From Gemmata massiliana (lineage in GTDB: Bacteria > Planctomycetota > Planctomycetia > Gemmatales > Gemmataceae), in contig NZ_LR593886.1 in NCBI RefSeq assembly GCF_901538265.1, positions 5,973,738-6,037,737 of the forward strand: a stretch of DNA of 64,000 bases, read 5' to 3'. The notes beneath the pieces are model-generated. The model did no database searches. It was not told the origin of the DNA and saw nothing but the letters and a program-made list of their open reading frames with translations. The translations under genes were made by a program, and so were the position numbers. Shown piece after piece: positions 8,676-18,375 of the stretch (positions are counted from its first letter, which is position 1; the number at the start of each line of letters is the position of its first letter).

Positions 8676-9641
8676 ATGAACCTGACCCGATGCGCGGGGC
8701 TCGCGCTGGCACTCGGCACCGCCCTCGCCGCGCCGACCCGCGCCACGGCCGCCTGGGACAACGTGTTTCAAGTGTGCTGTAACGACTGCAACAAGCCGCG
8801 GGCCAGCTACTACGCCGCGCCCGAAGCCTGCCCCCAACCGTGCCCGCAGCCCGAAATGCGGGTCAGTTACGTGCAGCGCAGTTACTACCAGCCGGTCACC
8901 GAGTACGTCCGCAAGAGCTACTACGAGCCGGTGACGAAGAAGGTGACGAGCTACTACTACGAGCCGGTCACCGAGTACAAGTACAGCACCTACTACGACC
9001 CCTGCACCGGGTGCCCGCAGAAGGTCTGCACCCCGACGACCGCCTACAAGCTCCGCAGCCAGTGCAACTCGGTGACGAGCTACGTGGAGCGGACCGCGAT
9101 GGTCCCCGTGACCTCGCTGAAGCAGGTCAACTACCAACAGCCGGTGGTGAGCTACTATTACCCGCCGACCCCGACCGGCACGAGCTTCTACCCGCTCCCG
9201 CCGATGGGCGCCCCGAGCGGCCCGACCGTCGAACAGTTCCGCGAAAACACCCCCGGCGTGATGCCCGGTGGGGGTTCGGACAGCACGATTCCGCCGACGA
9301 ACGTGCCTTCCACGCCGAACAACATGTCGAACCCGCGCCCGAGCACCGCGAAGGTGCGCCCGGAGCGCACGGTGAGCCGTAGTAGCGTCGTGTCGGTCCG
9401 CGGCGAAGTGGTCCTCAACGACCAGATCACCCCGCGGGCCGGGGCGAGGGTCGTGTTCATGAACGCGGAAAAGCCGGATCAGAAGCAGTACGCGACCGCG
9501 AACGCCTTCGGCGAGTTCGACCTGCGCCTGCCGGCCGGGGACTGGTACCTGTACGTCGGCGAAGGCACCCAAGCGACGTACCACAAGAAGATCAGCGTCG
9601 GCGACCGCGACACCGTGGACTACAAGGTCGTGAGCCGCTAA
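8676..9641 (+). CDS. Secreted Tyr/Cys-rich repeat protein, YTV-like
   Basis: A 321-residue exported protein. A signal peptide (residues 1-26, ending ATRATA) is followed by a Cys- and Tyr-rich region with imperfect repeats of the form SYYxPVTxYV (for example RSYYQPVTEYVRKSYYEPV), then a Pro/Ser/Thr linker, and a C-terminal beta-sandwich-like domain around residues 230-320 (GEVVLNDQITPRAGARVVF, AFGEFDLRLPAGDWYLYVG) resembling carboxypeptidase-regulatory or SpaA folds. The repeats recall the YTV proteins described from planctomycete cell walls. A structural or envelope role is inferred; the cysteines suggest disulphide cross-linking. Confidence 0.8.
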   Translation: MNLTRCAGLALALGTALAAPTRATAAWDNVFQVCCNDCNKPRASYYAAPEACPQPCPQPEMRVSYVQRSYYQPVTEYVRKSYYEPVTKKVTSYYYEPVTEYKYSTYYDPCTGCPQKVCTPTTAYKLRSQCNSVTSYVERTAMVPVTSLKQVNYQQPVVSYYYPPTPTGTSFYPLPPMGAPSGPTVEQFRENTPGVMPGGGSDSTIPPTNVPSTPNNMSNPRPSTAKVRPERTVSRSSVVSVRGEVVLNDQITPRAGARVVFMNAEKPDQKQYATANAFGEFDLRLPAGDWYLYVGEGTQATYHKKISVGDRDTVDYKVVSR

Positions 9642-9685
9642 TCCTGGGAGCGCGGGCACCTGCCCCGCTCGACGATCAAACACCA

Positions 9686-9714
9686 GGGACCGCGGGCATC
9701 TTGCCCGCGGTCCC
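9686..9714. terminator. Hairpin after the YTV-like gene
   Basis: A 12-bp perfect stem, GGGACCGCGGGC with its complement, around a five-base loop, 45 bases after the stop codon. It may serve as a terminator for the upstream gene. No T-tract follows. Confidence 0.65.
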
Positions 9715-9721
9715 AGCGTTT

Positions 9722-9751
9722 ACCCGCCGCCCTTGAGGGCGGGGCTCACCG
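9722..9751. repeat. Dispersed CCGCCC-TTG-GGGCGGGG palindrome
   Basis: Contains CCGCCCTTGAGGGCGGGGCTCACC. Related copies, in either orientation, lie at about 23411-23441, 23505-23533 and 30553-30581. It sits between convergent genes. Confidence 0.7.
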
Positions 9752-9752
9752 A

Positions 9753-10670
9753 TTAACCGAACGCCGCGCTCAAGCGCAGGTGCTGTTCGAGGTCCAGCGC
9801 TTCGCTCCGCAGGGTGCCGTCGATCCCCAGCTCAGCGAGTTTCGCGTCCACTTCTTTCTTCTCGCGCGCCCCCGACGGCCAGCCGACCAGCGCCTGACGC
9901 AGGTTCTTCCGCCGGTGAACGTACAGGTCGCGCAGGAACACGCGGAACTTCATCACGTCGCCGACCTTCGCGCGCTTCTCCGCGTTCGGCTTGATGAGCA
10001 CGATCGCCGAATCCACCTTCGGGCGCGGGTGGAAGTTCGAGGGGAGCACCTTGCGCACGGTCTCCACGTCCGCGACGCTCTGCACGAGAACCGAGAGCGC
10101 GTTGTAGTCCTTCGTGTTCGGTACCGCGCGCATCCGCTCCGCGATCTCCCACTGCACCATCACGACCATGCGATCGATGTCGGTTCGGGTGATGAGCAGG
10201 TTGCTGATGAGCGGCGTGGCGATCACGTAGGGCAGGTTCGCCACCAGTTTCTTGCGTGTGCAGTTCGCCCCTTTCACAGCCTCGTCCCAGGCGACGAGCA
10301 TGTCGGGGTTCAGCTCGTTCTTCTTCGCGAGCGCATCGCCGAACACGAACTTCACGTTCGGGCGCTCGCCGACGATCTCCTTCGCGACCGGCTGGAGCGA
10401 GCGATCGATCTCCACCGTGACCACCGCGCCCGCCGCGTCCGCGAGCTTGGCCGTGAGCGAACCGGTGCCGGTACCGACCTCCAGGACCGCGTCGCTCTGG
10501 TCGAGTTCCGCGGTGCGGACGATCAGGTCGAGCAGGTTCAGGTCGATGAGGAAGTTCTGGCCGAGTTTGCTCTTCGCCTCCAGCCCGTAGGCTTCAAAAA
10601 GCCCGTGCAGGTACGAGAGCGTTTGACGCGGCGCGGGGGCGGAACCAGGAGCAGGCGGGGTGTCTGACAT
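9753..10670 (-). CDS. rsmA: 16S rRNA dimethyladenosine transferase RsmA
   Basis: A 305-residue SAM-dependent methyltransferase. It has the family N-terminus KSKLGQNFLID, motif I EVGTGTGSLT (about residues 64-73) and catalytic motif NLPYVIATPL (about 145-154). In this family it dimethylates two adjacent adenines in the 3' terminal helix of 16S rRNA during 30S maturation. A GGAG site precedes the ATG. The protein has a slightly long central region, but all key motifs are intact. It lies downstream of riboflavin synthase on the same strand with a hairpin between them. Confidence 0.95.
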   Translation of the reverse strand: MSDTPPAPGSAPAPRQTLSYLHGLFEAYGLEAKSKLGQNFLIDLNLLDLIVRTAELDQSDAVLEVGTGTGSLTAKLADAAGAVVTVEIDRSLQPVAKEIVGERPNVKFVFGDALAKKNELNPDMLVAWDEAVKGANCTRKKLVANLPYVIATPLISNLLITRTDIDRMVVMVQWEIAERMRAVPNTKDYNALSVLVQSVADVETVRKVLPSNFHPRPKVDSAIVLIKPNAEKRAKVGDVMKFRVFLRDLYVHRRKNLRQALVGWPSGAREKKEVDAKLAELGIDGTLRSEALDLEQHLRLSAAFG

Positions 10671-10680
10671 ACGACTCCGA

Positions 10681-10722
10681 GCGAACGGGCAGAACCGAGT
10701 ATTAACGCTCTGCCCGGTTCGC
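10681..10722 (-). terminator. Hairpin between ribE and rsmA
   Basis: Arms 10681-10693 and 10709-10722 pair over 13 bases with a single bulge. It begins directly after the riboflavin synthase stop and ends before the rsmA ribosome site. It may attenuate read-through. Confidence 0.6.
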
Positions 10723-11325
10723 CTAAATGGTGAGGCTAACTCGTTTGAACAGTTTCTGAACGTGTTTGGCGAGCAGGTCGAACTCCAGGTTCACCGCGTC
10801 GCCGGGCTTTTTGAACCCGAGCGTGGTGTGGGCGCGCGTGTGCGGGATCAGCATGATGCTGAACCGGTCGCGCTGCACGTCCACGAGCGTGAGGCTCACG
10901 CCGTCCACGGCGACCGAGCCCTTACCCACGAGCAGATCCTCGAATTCTGGCGGGAACCCGAACCAGACCGTGAGCCACTCGCCGGTCACGGTTTCTTCCA
11001 GCACTTTTCCGACGCAATCGACGTGGCCGGTCACGAAGTGCCCGCCGAGCGAGTCCCCCACGCGGAGCGCGCGTTCCAGGTTCACGCGGTCGCCGACGGC
11101 GAGCCGGCCGAGTGTGGTTTTCACCAGCGTTTCCGGGCCGACTTCAAAGTCGAACGTGTCGCCGTCGTGCGCGACGACCGTGAGGCACGCGCCGCACACC
11201 GAAACGCTTTCGCCCAGTTGCAGTCCGGGCGCGAGGGCGGGTTCGGCGACGCGCAACCGGCGCCCGCCCTGCACGTCCGCGACTCCGCGCACTTCGCCCA
11301 ACGCTTGTACGAGGCCAGTAAACAT
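10723..11325 (-). CDS. ribE: Riboflavin synthase alpha chain
   Basis: A 200-residue protein of normal length with the two tandem lumazine-binding repeats of the family. The first begins MFTGLVQALGEV and contains ESVSVCGACLTVV; the second begins GGHFVTGHVDCVGKV and contains GSVAVDGVSLTLVDV. It dismutates two molecules of 6,7-dimethyl-8-ribityllumazine to riboflavin, as a homotrimer in the cytoplasm. The duplicated architecture excludes a lone lumazine protein. No other rib genes are adjacent. Confidence 0.95.
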   Translation of the reverse strand: MFTGLVQALGEVRGVADVQGGRRLRVAEPALAPGLQLGESVSVCGACLTVVAHDGDTFDFEVGPETLVKTTLGRLAVGDRVNLERALRVGDSLGGHFVTGHVDCVGKVLEETVTGEWLTVWFGFPPEFEDLLVGKGSVAVDGVSLTLVDVQRDRFSIMLIPHTRAHTTLGFKKPGDAVNLEFDLLAKHVQKLFKRVSLTI

Positions 11326-11427
11326 AGAGCGTCTACAGATGTTACGGCGAGCGGCACAACCGGATGCGCGCGCACGCCCGCGCGAACCGATACAAAATAC
11401 GGAGTCATTCTAGCAGAGGATTTGCTG

Positions 11428-12411
11428 ATGGGGATGCTGGACCACTGGCAACCGGTCCTGTTGAGCCGCCGTTTGCGCAACAAACCCGTGGGGATCGTCG
11501 TGGCCGGGGCGCCGGTGGCGCTGTTCCGCACCGCAGATGGCCGGGCCGCCGCGCTCTCCGACGTGTGCCCGCACCGGCGCCTGAAACTCAGCGCCGGGGA
11601 CGTGGTCGGCGACCGCCTCCGGTGCAAGTACCACGGGTGGACGTTCGACGCTTGCGGAAACGGCGAAAGCCCTGCCACACCGAAAATGACGACCTGCATG
11701 ACGAGCTTCGACGTGCGCGAAGAGCACGGACTGGTCTGGCTGAAGACGCGTGACAGCTCCCCGGAGTTCCCGGTCATCGACCCGCAAGGGTTCTTCCCGA
11801 TCTGCACGCTCGAGCACACGGTCCCGGCCCCGCTCGAACTTTCCGTCGATAATTTCAACGAAATCGAGCACAGCGGCACCGTTCACGACACGTTCGGCTA
11901 CGACCTAGACCGGCTGCACGAGGTCAAAGTCGAGTTCGAGTCGACCGACGACACCGTGCGCGTGACGAACGCCGGACCCACGAAGCGCCTCAACCGCATT
12001 TTCGCCTGGCTCCTCGGGGTGCGCGCCGGCGACATCTTCCACGACCACTGGACCACCCGGTTCTCGCCGGTGTATTCCGTGTTCGACCACTGGTGGACCA
12101 GCCCGGACGGGTCGCGCGAGTCGATGGTGCGCTGGCGCCTCTACATCTTCTTCGTGCCGCAGGACGACAAGACGACGCGGGTGTTCTCGGTCACGTTCGC
12201 GAAGTCGAAGTACCCCGGCCCCGCGGGCGCGCTGCGGTTGGCCCGCGGGTTCATGCGCCGCGAGATCGACCGCGAGGTCCGCGCGGACGTGACGATGCTC
12301 CACCACATGGCCGATTTCGGCACCGGCATCGAGGGGCTGAAGCTGAGCCGGTTCGACAAGGTGCTCGGACTGACCCGCGAGCGCATCGCTCGTATTTACC
12401 GCGGGGTTTAA
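11428..12411 (+). CDS. Rieske [2Fe-2S] aromatic-ring oxygenase subunit
   Basis: A 327-residue protein, start at 11428 chosen because AGAGGA lies eight bases upstream. The Rieske centre is clear: CPHRRLKLSAGDVVGDRLRC followed by KYHGW (about residues 46-70), giving C-x-H and C-x2-H ligands. The catalytic non-haem iron region DNFNEIEHSGTVHDTFG (about 141-157) carries the expected Glu/His/His pattern. It probably oxygenates an aromatic or sterol-like substrate using electrons from a separate reductase, which is not nearby. Substrate cannot be told from sequence. Confidence 0.9.
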   Translation: MGMLDHWQPVLLSRRLRNKPVGIVVAGAPVALFRTADGRAAALSDVCPHRRLKLSAGDVVGDRLRCKYHGWTFDACGNGESPATPKMTTCMTSFDVREEHGLVWLKTRDSSPEFPVIDPQGFFPICTLEHTVPAPLELSVDNFNEIEHSGTVHDTFGYDLDRLHEVKVEFESTDDTVRVTNAGPTKRLNRIFAWLLGVRAGDIFHDHWTTRFSPVYSVFDHWWTSPDGSRESMVRWRLYIFFVPQDDKTTRVFSVTFAKSKYPGPAGALRLARGFMRREIDREVRADVTMLHHMADFGTGIEGLKLSRFDKVLGLTRERIARIYRGV

Positions 12412-12439
12412 GGGAGCGCCCGAACTGCGTTAAACAAAA

Positions 12440-12463
12440 AACGGGAGGCATTCGCCTCCCGTT
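12440..12463 (-). terminator. Terminator for the haem-c protein gene
   Basis: A perfect 10-bp stem (AACGGGAGGC with its complement) around a four-base loop. On the minus strand it is followed by a T-rich tract, complement of TAAACAAAAA, making a good intrinsic terminator for the gene ending at 12489. It may also stop the Rieske gene from the other side. Confidence 0.85.
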
Positions 12464-12488
12464 CGCGTTGGTCCAGTTGTTGAACGAA

Positions 12489-13298
12489 TCAGTCGTCGAA
12501 GCGGTACTTGCCGTGGCAGTTGGTGCAGGCCGCTTCGAGAAGCGCCAACTTGCTGCGCAGCATTTTGAAGTCCGGGGTCTTCTTCGTCGCTTCGGCTATG
12601 ATCTCCTTGCTCAAGTCGACCGACTGCTTGCTGATCGCCTTCCACTCCTTCTCGCTCTCCGGCTTGGTCCGGGCCTTCTCGTTCGGGTAGTGGAGGATGT
12701 ACTCGTTAATCACCGCGGACCGCACCGCCAGAATCTCGACGGCGGCCGGGTCGAGCTTCACCGTGCTCCCCTTCGCGGTCCAGTCCTTCAGATCCTTCTC
12801 GATGTTCAGGCCGCTCGGCATCTTGAGCACTTGCGTGTTGGTGAACAGCTTCATGGTGGTCGGCATGTAGGTCACGTCCTTGTCCTTGGCCGCCTCGAAC
12901 GCGGGGAGCGTCGGCAGGTCGCCGCCGGCCTTCCCGGTGCCCGGCTTGACCGCGAGCTTCTTCGCGAGTTCCGCCGCGTCCTTGTACTTCTTCGCGTGGA
13001 GGGCCTCGCCGACCTTGATGACGTCCGCCTTCAGGGTCGCGTCGCCGAGCACGTCGGCATAGGCGGCGATGATCAGCGTGGCGCCGACGGCCGGCTTCGC
13101 GGACCGGGCCGACGGCTCCTCCGCCTTGGCGAGTTCGTTGAGACGAGTTTGGAGGAACTTGAGGTCGGCGTCCGCGGCCTTCTTGTACGAATCCTTCGGC
13201 AAATCCGGCGTACCGGCCGGCGCCGGGCCACTCACGAGGCACAAGCCCGCAGCAGCCACCACGGCGCAGCCGACGAGGGTGCGGAGAGAATTGGTCAC
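12489..13298 (-). CDS. Exported c-type haem (CxxCH) protein
   Basis: A 269-residue protein. A GTG start at 13298 is preferred because GGAG lies eight bases upstream and it puts a signal peptide (NSLRTLVGCAVVAAAGLCLV) at the N-terminus; the longer frame has no such feature. The only haem-attachment motif, CTNCH, lies seven residues from the C-terminus, as in cytochrome c-prime-like four-helix proteins. The body is Lys/Ala-rich and helical. Probably periplasmic, with a role in electron transfer or gas binding. Not assigned to a named family. Confidence 0.82.
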   Translation of the reverse strand: MTNSLRTLVGCAVVAAAGLCLVSGPAPAGTPDLPKDSYKKAADADLKFLQTRLNELAKAEEPSARSAKPAVGATLIIAAYADVLGDATLKADVIKVGEALHAKKYKDAAELAKKLAVKPGTGKAGGDLPTLPAFEAAKDKDVTYMPTTMKLFTNTQVLKMPSGLNIEKDLKDWTAKGSTVKLDPAAVEILAVRSAVINEYILHYPNEKARTKPESEKEWKAISKQSVDLSKEIIAEATKKTPDFKMLRSKLALLEAACTNCHGKYRFDD

Positions 13299-13441
13299 GA
13301 ACGTGTCTCCTTGATTAGGATGCGAACGGACGACCAACGGGTGGGTAGAAACGGAACCGCGGCGCTCGCCGGCAGTCACGCCCAAGTATTATCGCACCCG
13401 CACCATCAAGAGGGGAGTCCCGCCAGCAGAAAAGCCGCAAG

Positions 13442-14206
13442 TCACGGCTTTCCCAGCACCAGATCCACGACCCAGCACCCGCACACGTGCGCGCCCGGCG
13501 TGCGGCAGTGGTCAAGGATGTCGCTGATTTCGCACCCGGCGTCTTGCAGGGCGTCGGCCAGAATCGGCATCAGGGAATAATCCTGGGTCGCGTAGATTAT
13601 TCGCGCGAGGCTCACCGCGTTGGAGGTGCGCCAGCTCGGGTCGAAGTCGATCCACCCAAACGGATCACCAACGATCTCGTGCAACACGTCCGTGAACCGA
13701 ACGTCGTGGGCTTCGCGCTCTTGAACGGCTTCCGTGCTGTCCCCCGGAGCCAGCGCGAGCTGCACATTCTGGAAGATCTGGTGCCGACTGCGTTTACCTT
13801 CGAGCCAAAGAGCGAGATCGATGAGCGCCCGCTCCGCCGCCATTTCCCCGGGCGACTGAAGCGAGTGGTGCGAGTGCGGGCGCACGTACCATACGTCCCA
13901 CGCCCCCCAGCGGCGGCTCCAGTTGTACGTGTCCCAGAGCTGAGAATTGCCCCGGCACGGCGCCGCCGGATTCGGGCCATCGACGACGATCTCGGTCTGC
14001 TCGAACGCTTCCCGGTGCCAGGGTTCCGGGCACAGCGTTAGCACCTCCCGGCAACACGCGAGCGCAAATAGCCGCCATTTCCGGTCCGAAATGTCGGTGT
14101 CGACCGCGAGCAGTTCGGAACAGCGGGTTGCTGCGCGCCACTCCTGCTCTGCGTGCCACAATTCCGCGGCCCGCTCCTGGCGCCGGCGATCGGATCGTTT
14201 GGTCAT
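13442..14206 (-). CDS. Planctomycete paralog family protein (GCWVVDLVLGK)
   Basis: A 254-residue protein. The ATG at 14206 is favoured over 14227 because GGAGGG lies five bases before it. It carries the family marks: ISDRKWRLFALACCREVL near residue 40, a middle GDPFGW block, and the invariant C-terminus LMPILADALQDAGCEISDIL then GCWVVDLVLGKP. I recall this family as massively expanded in Gemmata genomes and of unknown function; the tail pattern reads like a short helical repeat. It is immediately followed on the same strand by a second member, and a third lies at 55424-56170. No signal peptide is visible. Confidence 0.8.
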   Translation of the reverse strand: MTKRSDRRRQERAAELWHAEQEWRAATRCSELLAVDTDISDRKWRLFALACCREVLTLCPEPWHREAFEQTEIVVDGPNPAAPCRGNSQLWDTYNWSRRWGAWDVWYVRPHSHHSLQSPGEMAAERALIDLALWLEGKRSRHQIFQNVQLALAPGDSTEAVQEREAHDVRFTDVLHEIVGDPFGWIDFDPSWRTSNAVSLARIIYATQDYSLMPILADALQDAGCEISDILDHCRTPGAHVCGCWVVDLVLGKP

Positions 14207-14245
14207 GTTCCCTCCGCCGCGTGTCACGGCGCCGGGGGACCGGAA

Positions 14246-14908
14246 TTATGACTTGCCGAGAACGAGATCGACCACCCAGCACCCCCGAACATGGAGACCG
14301 GCGCCGTGGCAGTGGTTCAGGACGTCCGCGTTACTGCACCCGGCGTCCTGGAGCGCATCCGCGAGAATGGGCATCGCGCTAAAGTCACGCGAGTCGTACA
14401 TTTGCCGCGCGAGCAGTGTGGCCGTTTGTGTGCGCCAACTTCGCAGGAACAAAACCGGACGATGGGGGCTCCCAATGATATCACGGAGCAACGGCATTTG
14501 TGCTTTTCGCTCCTCGTCGGCTCGGGACGACGTCCCACCCACAATAAAACCGACTTCATAAGAACATCTCCGGGCTGCTGCCCACCCGTGGGTTCCAGTT
14601 ACGGCTTTCGCCAATCGCCCCCAGTCGGACCGCGCCCAATCGAGTTCGGCCCGAACTCGGATTCGCACCGTTTTCAAAACGGCTCGGTCCTCGTTCGTCC
14701 GAGCATCGCAGTACCTCTCCACAGTTTCCACTGCCGCGCGAACGCGCGGATCGCACCAGTGCTCCTCTATTCGGCGGCAACACGCAGCGGCAAAAAGAAC
14801 CATTTTGCGGTGCGTGAATATCCCCGAAAATGGTGAGAGATGATTCGCTAATAACCAGTCGAGTAGTGTCCGCGGCTCAAATGTCGCATTCCATTCTTCT
14901 TCGGTCAT
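14246..14908 (-). CDS. Planctomycete paralog family protein (GCWVVDLVLGK)
   Basis: A 220-residue member of the same family as its downstream neighbour. It begins with the typical MTEEEW, has HRKMVLFAAACCRRIEEHW near residue 35, IGSPHRPVLF near residue 150, and ends PILADALQDAGCSNADVLNH then GCWVVDLVLGKS. The next gene starts about 40 bases downstream, so the pair probably share a transcript and arose by tandem duplication, although the middles have diverged strongly. Function unknown. Confidence 0.82.
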   Translation of the reverse strand: MTEEEWNATFEPRTLLDWLLANHLSPFSGIFTHRKMVLFAAACCRRIEEHWCDPRVRAAVETVERYCDARTNEDRAVLKTVRIRVRAELDWARSDWGRLAKAVTGTHGWAAARRCSYEVGFIVGGTSSRADEERKAQMPLLRDIIGSPHRPVLFLRSWRTQTATLLARQMYDSRDFSAMPILADALQDAGCSNADVLNHCHGAGLHVRGCWVVDLVLGKS

Positions 14909-14961
14909 TGTCCGTTCCCCATCGGCTAACCGGCCGCGCCGACCTGTTGTAAAGTAATTTC

Positions 14962-16068
<1,107 letters not shown>

Positions 16069-16090
16069 GTGAGACTAGGTGGCCAGCACG

Positions 16091-16141
16091 CCTAACGCCA
16101 AAATCACGCGGGTTCTGTGTTTTCTGTAGCCGGCCTCTGTC
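16091..16141 (+). repeat. Left copy of about 51-bp direct repeat
   Basis: CTAACGCC, then CACGCGGGT, then TTTTCTGTAGCCGGCCTCTG. A close copy in the same orientation lies at 16868-16918, so the two flank the small gene at 16223-16699. The CTGTAGCCGGCCTCTG core also occurs near 25251. Confidence 0.7.
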
Positions 16142-16222
16142 AACGAATTTCAATCGCCACAGGTTGTGTTGTTTGCGAATGATGCGTGCGGCGTTGATGA
16201 GTTTGCAGCACACTCAACGAGT

Positions 16223-16699
16223 TCACTCGCCGCGCCGCTCCCGGCGCGATCTCCCTTTGCCGCGGCCCTTGTCGCCGGGGTTTAGTTCAACTGTCGCCCG
16301 CCCAAGATGGGCGGCGCGGAACGCCTGATACTTGAGGGCCACGCTATCCGGTGGCCCGTTGTGGAGGTGCTTATAGCACCACAGGACCGGGAACACCTGG
16401 AGATCACCAAGCTGGATGTAGGGACCGGCCGGGTCGTAGACCGGGTGAACGCGCTCCCACCGGGCGGCCGGGAAGTGGTGCCGAGCGACCTCCCCAAGGT
16501 ATGAGCCAAACGCCCACGCGACCCGCGCGCGATCGTCATCCGACAGATCCTGGCCGCCCCAAAGGGATTGGAGGATGCGGTCGATCGCATCCACTGTTGG
16601 CTCCGTAAAGTCCAATGTTTCCCGGTAGACGGTAGCCGCCATCTCGACGGCTTCGCGAGCCCGCCGCTGCATTTCCACGGTCGCGTCACCGGTCTTCAT
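16223..16699 (-). CDS. Hypothetical protein, DUF3806-like
   Basis: About 158 residues from the ATG at 16699; longer starts (TTG at 16780) exist and no good ribosome site decides. The central part (AWAFGSYLGEVARHHFPAAR, then IQLGDLQVFPVLWCYKHLHN) resembles DUF3806, a small uncharacterised domain, by my own reading only. The tail is very basic (DKGRGKGRSRRERRGE). The gene is bracketed by near-identical direct repeats, which could mean it was carried in with them. Function unknown. Confidence 0.6.
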   Translation of the reverse strand: MKTGDATVEMQRRAREAVEMAATVYRETLDFTEPTVDAIDRILQSLWGGQDLSDDDRARVAWAFGSYLGEVARHHFPAARWERVHPVYDPAGPYIQLGDLQVFPVLWCYKHLHNGPPDSVALKYQAFRAAHLGRATVELNPGDKGRGKGRSRRERRGE

Positions 16700-16867
16700 A
16701 ATGGGTGCTTTGTCGGGCGGCCGGCCACGCTCACCTACCGGTGCTTCGCCGAACCTATCGGTGCCAATCTTAAATGGCAACCGGTGAACGATGTACAGTG
16801 GACCGCCGCGCGAGCCCAGGTGCCAACAAAGATATGCGGAAGGGAACAGGAAATCTCGCCTGTACTG

Positions 16868-16973
16868 CTAACGCCAGCACCATGCGGGTCGCGTGTTTTC
16901 TGTAGCCGGCCTCTGTAAGGACGGGGAGTCACTGACCGCGGGCATCCCGGCCTCACAGAGGCCGGCTACAGAA
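16868..16973. repeat. Right repeat copy plus inverted CTGTAGCCGGCCTCTG arm
   Basis: 16868-16918 repeats 16091-16141. The downstream part, GGCCTCACAGAGGCCGGCTACAGAAA cut around 16948-16973, is the inverted complement of the core, so this copy forms a large imperfect palindrome. A third family member lies at 25251-25329. Confidence 0.75.
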
Positions 16974-17001
16974 ATCCATCAGACCAAAACTGATCGGTCG
17001 A

Positions 17002-18375
17002 TCACGCGAAGAGCGCAATCAGGTCGGTCACGCTCGTCAGTTTCTCCAGATCCCAGCAGCGGGCGAGGATCTCGTCGGCCTTGGCCTTGCCGTACTTCGG
17101 CTCCGCCACACGGCGGAACTTCGTCTCAACTTCCGCGTCCGTCATCGGGTTCCCGGCGTGCCCGCGCGGGAACTCGACTTCCTTCACCAGCGTGCGACCG
17201 TCGGTCAGCGTCACCGTGATGCGGTTCGGGATGCCGGTCGGGTACCGCGGGTCGAGTGTCCCGTCGTGCCGAATCTTCACCTTCCCCGTGAACGCGACCA
17301 ACTTCGGGTTCGTGAAGTGGTCGTCGTCGAACGTTTCCAGGTACACGTCGCCATCGTGCAGCGCCGCGGCGGTGCAGTACGGGAGGCTGTGATCGGCGGT
17401 TTCGCGGGTCTTCGGAGCCCACGCTTCCGGGTACTTCCCGATGATGTTGTAGCTCGCCTCGAACGTTGCAATGTCGATGCTCGCGACCTGCGACACGTCG
17501 CCCTTCAGTTCCGCACGAATTTGCAACGCGGCGTCGATGGCGCTCTGGGAGTGGTACTCGGCCGGCCAGAACTTGATGTACGTCTTGTTAATCATGAACC
17601 CGTCGGCGTTGCCCGGCTCGCTGCCGAACGGCGCTGGGGTGAACGCCTCGCGCGCCACCAGCTTGAAGAATCCGAGGTCGCCCTCGAAAATCGGCGCCGG
17701 GCCAGTCATCCCGTCGGCCGCGAGGGTGGCCGCGAACACGCCGTTGCGGGCGGCGTTCGCGAACGCGCAGCCCTTCCACATACTCAACTCGCCCGACCGC
17801 GTTTGGCGCAGCGCGACGTTGCACACGCCCGCCAGCCCGACGGTGTGCGTGAGCTTCGTCACGTCGAGCTTCATCAGCTTTGCCGCGGCCGTAGCCGACG
17901 AGATCGCGCCGTAGGTGACGTGGTCGACGCCGTGTTTCCGGAGGCTGGCTGCGTCGCAGAACCGGCACTGGATCTCGTAAGCGAGCACCGCCGCGGTGAT
18001 GAGATCCTTGCCACCCGCGCCCACCGATTCGCCCACCGCGAGTACGGCCGCGAGGTTGTCGCTGGGGTGCGCGGGTTCTTTGCTCAGGTAGGTGTCGTTG
18101 AAGTCGAGGTAGCGGATGAGCAGCCCGTTCACGAACGTGGCCCACTCGACGCTCGACTTACCCCCCGCGAGGATCGACGCCCCGGGATTACTCGACACGC
18201 GGGACGCGCACTTCTTCGCGATCGCGTAGGCGTCCGACGGCATCGCGCCGATGGCGGTGGCGAAGGAGTCGATGAACCGCCGCTTCACCTCGTGAACGGC
18301 TTCCTTCGTGAGCTTGTCGAACGTGAGGTCGTGTGCGTAACCGGCCAGCCGTGCGGCGAGCGTTTGAGGGGGCAT
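17002..18375 (-). CDS. MmgE/PrpD family protein
   Basis: About 457 residues from the ATG at 18375; another ATG nine bases upstream is nearly as good. It matches the PrpD/MmgE fold: RRFIDSFATAIGAM near residue 32, the conserved RYLDFNDTYLSKEPAHPSDN near residue 90, and KFWPAEYHSQSAIDAAL near residue 275. The family includes 2-methylcitrate dehydratase and cis-aconitate decarboxylase, and acts on small tricarboxylates in the cytoplasm. No prpB, prpC or acnD neighbours are present, so the substrate stays open. It appears monocistronic. Confidence 0.9.
   Translation of the reverse strand: MPPQTLAARLAGYAHDLTFDKLTKEAVHEVKRRFIDSFATAIGAMPSDAYAIAKKCASRVSSNPGASILAGGKSSVEWATFVNGLLIRYLDFNDTYLSKEPAHPSDNLAAVLAVGESVGAGGKDLITAAVLAYEIQCRFCDAASLRKHGVDHVTYGAISSATAAAKLMKLDVTKLTHTVGLAGVCNVALRQTRSGELSMWKGCAFANAARNGVFAATLAADGMTGPAPIFEGDLGFFKLVAREAFTPAPFGSEPGNADGFMINKTYIKFWPAEYHSQSAIDAALQIRAELKGDVSQVASIDIATFEASYNIIGKYPEAWAPKTRETADHSLPYCTAAALHDGDVYLETFDDDHFTNPKLVAFTGKVKIRHDGTLDPRYPTGIPNRITVTLTDGRTLVKEVEFPRGHAGNPMTDAEVETKFRRVAEPKYGKAKADEILARCWDLEKLTSVTDLIALFA

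Noticed and set aside
10660..11427. Upstream extension of the Rieske protein
   Set aside because: The region is antisense to riboflavin synthase and unlike any Rieske protein; a ribosome site supports 11428.
12093..13580. 495-codon plus-strand frame over the haem-c gene
   Set aside because: The minus strand encodes a protein with signal peptide and CxxCH; this frame is its shadow.
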